Shown here: one piece after another, positions 43,242-47,790 of the stretch
Numbering within the stretch: position 1 is the stretch's first letter
Layout: each line of letters begins with the position of its first letter
Assembly: GCA_017554485.1 (NCBI GenBank)
Contig: JAFZIG010000053.1
Span: forward strand, 1 to 47,790
Length of the DNA stretch: 47,790 nucleotides
From: Acidaminococcaceae bacterium
Lineage (GTDB): Bacteria > Bacillota > Negativicutes > Acidaminococcales > Acidaminococcaceae
Direction: 5' to 3'
The notes under the pieces: model-generated
What the model saw: the letters and a program-made list of their open reading frames with translations, nothing else
What the model was told of the DNA's origin: nothing
Database searches by the model: none
Made by a program: the position numbers and the translations under genes

Positions 43242-43841
43242 ATGAAAAAGATCTTAATTTTAACTCTCGTACTGCTGATGACCATCATGGGCACAGCATC
43301 CGCGTCCAAAAGCAAATTTAAGGATCCTAACTACAGTTTCGGCACCATAATGAATGTATACCTGGCGGAATGCGTTTACACTCCCAAAGCAAATCCCGGA
43401 CATGATTTACAGGAAGACAGCAATCCTACAGGCCGTGCCCTGAACGCCTTACGAACCGCAATGGCCAAAAAGAATAAAAATCTTATCGTACCTCCTGATG
43501 AACCGACCAGGGCAAGAACAGACCTGCACCTCGTCGTACATACTCTTGCCACCTATACGTACTGGAAGGAACCCTGGTTTGAAGAAGTTTACGAAAACAA
43601 GAAGATTACCGAAAAAGGCAAGGACGGCAGGGAGCGGACCATCACCATCCCGGTAAAACGGGTGATCCAACATCCGGGCCAATGGATTACCAATGCTTAC
43701 GCAGAAGTTGAATTTACACTGAAAGACCGCAGTACCGGCCGTACTGTTTATAACTGCATCGATACCAGGGAGCGGCAGGATGCCGGTTACGACGGAATGC
43801 TGAATCGCATTTGCGCCGACTTTGTAAATGATTTGAAGTAA
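43242..43841 (+). CDS. Exported protein of unknown function
   Basis: A 199-residue protein with a signal peptide ending TASA. The mature part (about 22-199) has DLHLVVHTLATYTYW near 94-108, TITIPVKRVIQHPGQW and NAYAEVEFTLKD; it resembles periplasmic DUF4136-like lipoproteins in rhythm, but there is no lipobox and I cannot assign a family. GGGAGG precedes the ATG. It stands alone, with a promoter and the large terminator that follows. Confidence 0.78.
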   Translation: MKKILILTLVLLMTIMGTASASKSKFKDPNYSFGTIMNVYLAECVYTPKANPGHDLQEDSNPTGRALNALRTAMAKKNKNLIVPPDEPTRARTDLHLVVHTLATYTYWKEPWFEEVYENKKITEKGKDGRERTITIPVKRVIQHPGQWITNAYAEVEFTLKDRSTGRTVYNCIDTRERQDAGYDGMLNRICADFVNDLK

Positions 43842-43864
43842 GTATCGGTCTTTGCCACATAATT

Positions 43865-43938
43865 AAACGCTGCAGCCGGTAAGACATGGCAAAACGTCGT
43901 GAGTGTTTGCTTATGTCTCACCGGCTGCAGCGTTTTTA
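43865..43938. terminator. Long bidirectional terminator hairpin
   Basis: A 23-bp stem with one mismatch (43865-43887 with 43913-43935; AAACGCTGCAGCCGGT arm) ends in TTTTTATTT on the plus strand. The loop carries GCAAAACGTCG...TTTGC, which matches the end of the MITE-like repeat. It serves the converging genes at 43242 and 43950. Confidence 0.8.
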
Positions 43939-43949
43939 TTTGCAAACAG

Positions 43950-44759
43950 TTAACGTATAAACTTCCGCTGCCTTAACCCTTCAAATAGTATGATTCCGGC
44001 AGCCATGGCGACGTTCATGGATTCCGCCTGTCCCGCCATGGGAATAAACAACCGTGTTTCTGCCGCGGCCTGCAGTTCTTCGGTAACGCCATTAGCCTCG
44101 TTTCCGAAGATAAACGCCATCTTTTTACTGATGTCCGCTTTATATAAGTTGGCAGCGCCCTGCATGGCTGTAGCAGCAGGTTCATAGCCGTGTCGATAGC
44201 ACCAGGTCAGCGCTTCTTCCGGAAAGACATCCTGAATGACCGGCAAATGGAACAGCGAGCCCATGGAGGCGCGCACCACTTTGGGACTGTATGCGTCCAC
44301 GCAGTCTTCTAACAAAATAATACCTAACGCGCCCACCGCGTCTGCCGTACGAATTATTGTTCCCAGGTTTCCCGGATCCTGAATGCGATCCAGAATTATA
44401 ACCGGGGCATTGTTGTCCGATGCGGTTCCCGGGCGCAACTTTTGCAGGCTTTGTTCCGGCATGCGAATGACAGCCAGCACGCCCTGGGGTGTTTTAGTAT
44501 CGCTGAGTTTATCCATCACTTTTGCGTCAGCCTGATACAGGCGGACGCCTTTTTCTTTTGCTGTTTTTAAGATTTCTTTCAGCTTTTCTTCTTCCGCCGC
44601 CGTAAAGAACAAATCGGTAATCTCCGCATACCGCACGGCTTCCTGCACCGCCCGCAGCCCTTCCGCAAAATACAATCCGCTCTCCGTGCGGTATTTTTTT
44701 TGTTTTAAATTAGCAATGTCTTTTACGCGCTGATTATTTACGCTGGTAATGAGTTCCAT
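43950..44759 (-). CDS. TrmH/SpoU-family RNA 2'-O-methyltransferase
   Basis: Methylates a ribose in rRNA or tRNA with S-adenosylmethionine. The 269-residue protein has the N-terminal substrate-binding domain (about 1-105), and the knotted SPOUT catalytic domain with motif 1 DPGNLGTIIRTADA at 128-141, motif 2 FGNEANGV at 219-226 and motif 3 IPMAGQAESMNVAMAAG near 237-253. The target base cannot be read from sequence. Placed just after rplT on the same strand, a common arrangement in Firmicutes (near pheS or rplT). Confidence 0.92.
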   Translation of the reverse strand: MELITSVNNQRVKDIANLKQKKYRTESGLYFAEGLRAVQEAVRYAEITDLFFTAAEEEKLKEILKTAKEKGVRLYQADAKVMDKLSDTKTPQGVLAVIRMPEQSLQKLRPGTASDNNAPVIILDRIQDPGNLGTIIRTADAVGALGIILLEDCVDAYSPKVVRASMGSLFHLPVIQDVFPEEALTWCYRHGYEPAATAMQGAANLYKADISKKMAFIFGNEANGVTEELQAAAETRLFIPMAGQAESMNVAMAAGIILFEGLRQRKFIR

Positions 44760-44775
44760 ATTTATCCCCTATATT

Positions 44776-44811
44776 AAAAAAGAACCTGAACAAAACTCAT
44801 TCAGGCTCTTT
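44776..44811 (-). terminator. Terminator of the infC-rpmI-rplT operon
   Basis: On the minus strand AAAGAGCCTGAA pairs with TTCAGGTTCTTT around a 9-nt loop, followed by TTTAATAT, just after rplT. Confidence 0.82.
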
Positions 44812-44825
44812 GCATCCGTTTATGA

Positions 44826-45182
44826 TTATGCCAGGGCGCTCTTTGCGGTTTCAACCAGCTTTGCAAACGCAGCGGCGTCGTTGATAGCCATATCGGCCAG
44901 CACCTTGCGATCCAGGGCGATACCGGCTTTGGTCAGGCCGCAGATGAAACGGCTGTAGGACAGGCCGTTGGCGCGGGTCGCGGCATTGATACGGGCGATC
45001 CACAGACGGCGGAACTCGCGTTTCTTGGCGCGACGGTCGCGGCGGGCGTACATCAGCGCTTTCATTACAGTTTCATTGGCTTTTCTGAATAACAGATGCT
45101 TTGCTCCGCGATAGCCTTTTGCCAGTTTCAGAATATGTTTATGACGACGATGGGCGGTTACGCCGGTTTTAATTCTTGCCAT
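44826..45182 (-). CDS. rplT: 50S ribosomal protein L20
   Basis: 118 residues, normal length. Basic N-terminus ([19 protein letters not shown]), long helix and globular end [14 protein letters not shown]20 is needed early in 50S assembly and in many bacteria also represses its own operon through the leader RNA. GGAGGAG precedes the ATG. Confidence 0.98.
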   Translation of the reverse strand: MARIKTGVTAHRRHKHILKLAKGYRGAKHLLFRKANETVMKALMYARRDRRAKKREFRRLWIARINAATRANGLSYSRFICGLTKAGIALDRKVLADMAINDAAAFAKLVETAKSALA

Positions 45183-45210
45183 GATTGTTCTCCTCCTGTT
45201 TCCTCAAGTC

Positions 45211-45408
45211 TTATGCGTACGGCAGCATTCTTGCTACGCGTTCATGATCGGTCTTGTGAACGAGACCCGCTTTGCGCAGGTTTCTCTTACGGGTAGGAGA
45301 CTTATGTTCCAGGATATGGCTGCGGAACGCTTTGCCGCGTTTGAATTCACCGGTACCGGTAACTTTGAAGCGTTTTGCCGCGCTTCTGCGGGTTTTCATC
45401 TTAGGCAT
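45211..45408 (-). CDS. rpmI: 50S ribosomal protein L35
   Basis: 65 residues: [18 protein letters not shown] start and [19 protein letters not shown], both diagnostic for L35. Sits 15 bp after infC and 28 bp before rplT, the conserved order. Confidence 0.98.
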   Translation of the reverse strand: MPKMKTRRSAAKRFKVTGTGEFKRGKAFRSHILEHKSPTRKRNLRKAGLVHKTDHERVARMLPYA

Positions 45409-45423
45409 AATTTAAATCCTCCT

Positions 45424-45939
45424 TCATTTGCTTTTAGGCGCAACGATCATGGTCATGTTGCGTCCTTCTAATTTCGGTTTCTTTTCCACGATGGCTGTAT
45501 CGCCAAGCTCCTCAGCCATTCTGACAAGCAGCGCCTCACCCAGTTCCGGATGGCTCATCTCACGGCCGCGGAACATAATCGTGACCTTGACCTTGTTGCC
45601 GTCCTCCAGGAAACGCGCCGCATTCTTAAACTTAACGCCAAAGTCATGGTCTTCAATACCGGGGCGCAGCTTTACTTCTTTGACTTCAAAGACTTTTTGC
45701 TTTTTACGGGCTTCTTTTTCCCGTTTCTGCTGCTCATAACGATATTTGCCATAATCCAATATCTTGCACACGGGGGGCCGGGCCTGCGGCGAAATCTCCA
45801 CCAGATCCAGATGACGTTCCAGGGCAATGGCATTTGCTTCCCGGCTGGACATGATGCCCAGCTGCTGCCCGTTCTCGTCGATTACGCGTACCTCGCGCCA
45901 GCGGATATCATCGTTAATGCGTAAGTCTGCCTTGCTAAT
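45424..45939 (-). CDS. infC: Translation initiation factor IF-3, AUU start codon
   Basis: Binds the 30S subunit and checks start-codon pairing. The frame runs from ATT at 45937-45939 and gives 171 residues, the usual IF-3 length. A GGAGGTG site lies 7 nt before it, and the first codons read SKADLRINDDIRWREVRV, matching IF-3 N-termini. If the first ATG (45852) were used, 29 conserved residues including RINDDIR would be lost. The C-terminal domain has MFRGREMSHPELG. The rare AUU start is the known way IF-3 represses its own synthesis. First gene of infC-rpmI-rplT. Confidence 0.95.
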   Translation of the reverse strand: MSKADLRINDDIRWREVRVIDENGQQLGIMSSREANAIALERHLDLVEISPQARPPVCKILDYGKYRYEQQKREKEARKKQKVFEVKEVKLRPGIEDHDFGVKFKNAARFLEDGNKVKVTIMFRGREMSHPELGEALLVRMAEELGDTAIVEKKPKLEGRNMTMIVAPKSK

Positions 45940-46134
45940 AGCGGTTCACCTCCAAAACAGATTGTAAGCATGGCGCGGAACCGCGCGCCTGCTTCATGGG
46001 AAAGAACCTTCCGGCCTCTCCCTGTAACAAAAATGAAAACGCGGGCGGAACAAAATCCACCCGCGCAAATCGCTGTATTCAACCCTGTCGAGCGTAGCCG
46101 CAAGGTGAGAAGCGGATGGCTTCTTCTTTGTTAC
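45940..46134 (-). promoter_or_regulatory. infC leader with attenuator (L20-leader-like)
   Basis: About 195 nt lie between the inferred transcript start and the AUU. On the minus strand GCGGGTGGA pairs with TCCGCCCGC, followed by GTTTTCATTTTTG (46024-46066): a terminator inside the leader. A second GC-rich hairpin (45968-45993, GGCGCG arms) lies nearer the ribosome site. This is the set-up of Firmicute L20 leaders, where L20 binding favours termination; the L20 site itself is inferred. Confidence 0.7.
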
Positions 46135-46140
46135 TGAAAT

Positions 46141-46169
46141 ATAATAGCACGCTATGTGTGTGATGTCAA
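46141..46169 (-). promoter_or_regulatory. Strong promoter of infC-rpmI-rplT
   Basis: A consensus TTGACA (46164-46169) and TATTAT (46141-46146) on the minus strand, with a 17-bp spacer. Confidence 0.88.
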
Positions 46170-46185
46170 TACTATTATACAAATT

Positions 46186-46761
46186 TTACGGATGCATTCC
46201 GCTGACCAGATAGAACACCAGCCCGGCCACACCGGAAGAAAACAGCAGCGTGATGGTCCCTGTCTTTTTCTTCAGGGCAAGCCAGGCGAGAACAAAGATC
46301 AGCACTGCCACCGGATCCGTCTTAGTCACATCTACCGGCAGTTTTTCCTTATTCCAGAAGGCCAGCAGTATGAAGTTTACGCCGGCGCTGCCGATCAGCG
46401 CCACCACTGCCGGACGGAGCCCATTCAGGATGCCGCGGATGGCGGCTACGTTTCCGTATTTATAATACAGGTAACCCAGGAACAACACGATAAAGACAGA
46501 GGGAAAGACAAATCCCAATGTGGCTGCAATGGAACCGGGAATTCCTGCCACCTTGCTGCCGACAAAAGTTGCGGCGTTAATGCCGATGGGTCCAGGCGTC
46601 ATTTGGGACAATGTAAAAATGTCCACAAACTCATTCATGGTCAGCCAGCCATGAATGTCAATGACCTCTGCCTGGATCAGAGGCATGGAAGCATAACCGC
46701 CACCTACGCAAAATAGACCCACGGTAGCGAAGCTGATAAAAAGCTGCAACAAAATATCCAT
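46186..46761 (-). CDS. chrA: Chromate transporter, half-size CHR protein (second)
   Basis: A 191-residue membrane protein of the chromate ion transporter family. The opening has the CHR signature FCVGGGYASMPLIQ near 17-30 and MTPGPIGINAATFVG near 55-69, then about five more hydrophobic segments. Short CHR proteins work in pairs, with opposite membrane orientation; its partner starts the operon 15 bp upstream. Real substrate may be chromate or sulfate-like anions. AAGGAGG precedes the ATG. Confidence 0.9.
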   Translation of the reverse strand: MDILLQLFISFATVGLFCVGGGYASMPLIQAEVIDIHGWLTMNEFVDIFTLSQMTPGPIGINAATFVGSKVAGIPGSIAATLGFVFPSVFIVLFLGYLYYKYGNVAAIRGILNGLRPAVVALIGSAGVNFILLAFWNKEKLPVDVTKTDPVAVLIFVLAWLALKKKTGTITLLFSSGVAGLVFYLVSGMHP

Positions 46762-46775
46762 CAGTCTCCGCCTCC

Positions 46776-47375
46776 TTAATCATACTGGGGATCGCGCATC
46801 AGAAACAGTCCGACGATAGCGTCCACCGCAATAATCTGCATGATGTTGATTTTAAAAACAACGGCTGCTATGAAGGTTCCAGCCATAACGATAAGGGGCA
46901 GCGCCAGTTTCTTTTTCACCTGCTTTACCACCAAATCAAATACTACCTTTATCAGGATTGCCGTCACACCGCACTGCATCCCTTTTAAAAACATCCTCAC
47001 ATACGGATTGGAAGCAACGGCATCATAAAAGTACGAAATGATGGTAAGGGTAATCAGCGGCGGCAGGACAGTAGCCAGCAAGGCTGTAACGCTTCCCAGG
47101 AAACCGCCCATACGATAGCCCATGATAATAGATGAATTGCATGCCATGACACCCGGCGCGCTCTGGGCAATGGAAACCAGGTCCAGAGCTTCGTTTTCCT
47201 TCAGCCAGCCGTATTCATCCACAAATTTTGCTTTCATCAGCGGAATCAGTACAAAACCGCCGCCCACCGTAAAGGCGCTGATCAGAAAAGTCGAAATGAA
47301 TAGTTTCCGGTAACTGAACGGCTCTTTAAAATCTGCTGTCTCCGGCTTTTCCATTGTCACTTTTGTTTCGTCCAT
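46776..47375 (-). CDS. chrA: Chromate transporter, half-size CHR protein (first)
   Basis: A 199-residue partner of the gene above. The charged N-terminal 25 residues are followed by TVGGGFVLIPLMKAKF near 36-51 and APGVMACNSSIIMGYRMGG near 73-91, equivalent to the signature of the second protein. About five or six membrane segments. Translation starts behind GGAGGG. Confidence 0.9.
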   Translation of the reverse strand: MDETKVTMEKPETADFKEPFSYRKLFISTFLISAFTVGGGFVLIPLMKAKFVDEYGWLKENEALDLVSIAQSAPGVMACNSSIIMGYRMGGFLGSVTALLATVLPPLITLTIISYFYDAVASNPYVRMFLKGMQCGVTAILIKVVFDLVVKQVKKKLALPLIVMAGTFIAAVVFKINIMQIIAVDAIVGLFLMRDPQYD

Positions 47376-47427
47376 ATACCCTCCAAATAAAATCCGGAAA
47401 TGCTTATTCTATGTTGTTTAATTTGAT

Positions 47428-47456
47428 GAAAATACCGCATACCGATCCGGGCATGC
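47428..47456 (-). terminator. Probable terminator of the small membrane-protein gene
   Basis: CCGCATGCC/GGTATGCGG stem on the minus strand (one G-U), followed by TATTTTCATC. Confidence 0.55.
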
Positions 47457-47528
47457 GGCTATATTCTAAATAAAAGAAACACTCATCAATTGCGTTTGCG
47501 CACGTGTTAAGAACGAATCAGCGGTTCA

Positions 47529-47732
47529 TTATTTTCTCCCCCGCATATTTTTAAACCAGTACAGGGGCAAGAAAATAATCCATGCCATAAAAGTAGCAAA
47601 GGCCCACAGCAGCGCCCGCGGATTATTATGGTTCCGTGCGTCGTTATGTACGTAGTAAGCCAGAAGCAGAGATATCATGATGGCAAACGGACTGACGCCC
47701 GTAACGCCCGGCTCAAAAATTGAATCTAACAT
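47529..47732 (-). CDS. Small membrane protein of unknown function
   Basis: 67 residues with two hydrophobic segments (about 14-28 and 41-59) and a KNMRGRK basic tail, so both ends probably lie in the cytoplasm, or the tail does. HNDARNHNNPRALLW between them is typical of small Firmicute proteins next to secretion or envelope genes. Start at ATG 47732 with AGGGA 8 nt upstream; a TTG at 47750 would place that site inside the gene. No function can be given. Confidence 0.7.
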   Translation of the reverse strand: MLDSIFEPGVTGVSPFAIMISLLLAYYVHNDARNHNNPRALLWAFATFMAWIIFLPLYWFKNMRGRK

Positions 47733-47750
47733 AAGCCTGTTCCCTTTCAA

Positions 47751-47790
47751 CTATTTCGAATAAACCGGCACATCCGGCAGCATCCCTTTG
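47751..47790 (-). CDS. C-terminal end of a gene running out of the window
   Basis: The last 40 bases read on the minus strand as GMLPDVPVYSK followed by TAG at 47751-47753, in the same direction and 18 bp upstream of the small membrane-protein gene. Too short to identify. It could be chance, but the spacing and orientation fit an operon. Confidence 0.4.
   Translation of the reverse strand, partial: KGMLPDVPVYSK

Noticed and set aside
45424..45852. infC starting at the first ATG
   Set aside because: It lacks the conserved IF-3 N-terminus, which is encoded in frame from the ATT at 45939.

Overview
The window looks like chromosomal DNA of an anaerobic Firmicute, most probably of the class Negativicutes. 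The signs are a T-box-controlled pheST pair, the infC-rpmI-rplT operon behind an attenuator leader, an ATP-type PEP carboxykinase, DUF1538/PII genes, LUD-domain proteins, paired half-size chromate transporters and many exported proteins, with mixed base composition. Genus cannot be fixed from sequence reading alone. No rRNA, tRNA, integrase, transposase of a classical IS family or CRISPR array was seen.

Left part (1-8.7 kb): an SsuABC-type import system (permease, ATPase, and a lipoprotein binding protein separated from them by a convergent LUD gene), then a leftward operon that joins two different P-loop GTPases, a duplicated DUF1538 membrane protein and a tandem PII-like protein. From 8.8 to 14.7 kb lies signalling: HD-GYP response regulator, FIST sensor protein and a hybrid histidine kinase in one unit, preceded by an Rrf2 regulator cotranscribed with a second LUD protein. 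From 14.8 to 22.7 kb comes a run of leftward exported or membrane-anchored proteins of unknown function, including two zinc-ribbon membrane proteins and a tandem pair of DUF3298-like proteins. From 22.8 to 31.2 kb comes core metabolism and translation: pckA, a GMP synthase that is only the ATP-pyrophosphatase half, a CofE-like ligase homologue, pheT and pheS with a T-box leader.

From about 31.3 to 42.5 kb is an accessory island set between housekeeping genes and bounded on the left by a MITE-like repeat. It holds a PH-like protein, an Ltp-type membrane protein with three 50-residue repeats (family linked to phage superinfection exclusion), a divergent XRE repressor, a metallo-beta-lactamase-fold lipoprotein, a HepT/MntA pair, a PD-(D/E)XK nuclease-family protein, an endolysin-like amidase, a type III toxin-antitoxin locus (two 53-bp RNA repeats, terminator, CptN/ToxN-like toxin) and a four-gene translationally coupled operon led by a GHKL ATPase. 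The last two are the strongest candidates for defence functions; the GHKL operon may be a little-described system.

Right part (42.5-47.8 kb): free methionine-R-sulfoxide reductase, an exported protein, a SpoU-type rRNA methyltransferase, rplT-rpmI-infC with an AUU start codon on infC, a chromate transporter pair, a small membrane protein and the last codons of another gene. A roughly 175-bp inverted-repeat element occurs three times (1-121, 25803-25976, 31271-31445), always between genes.
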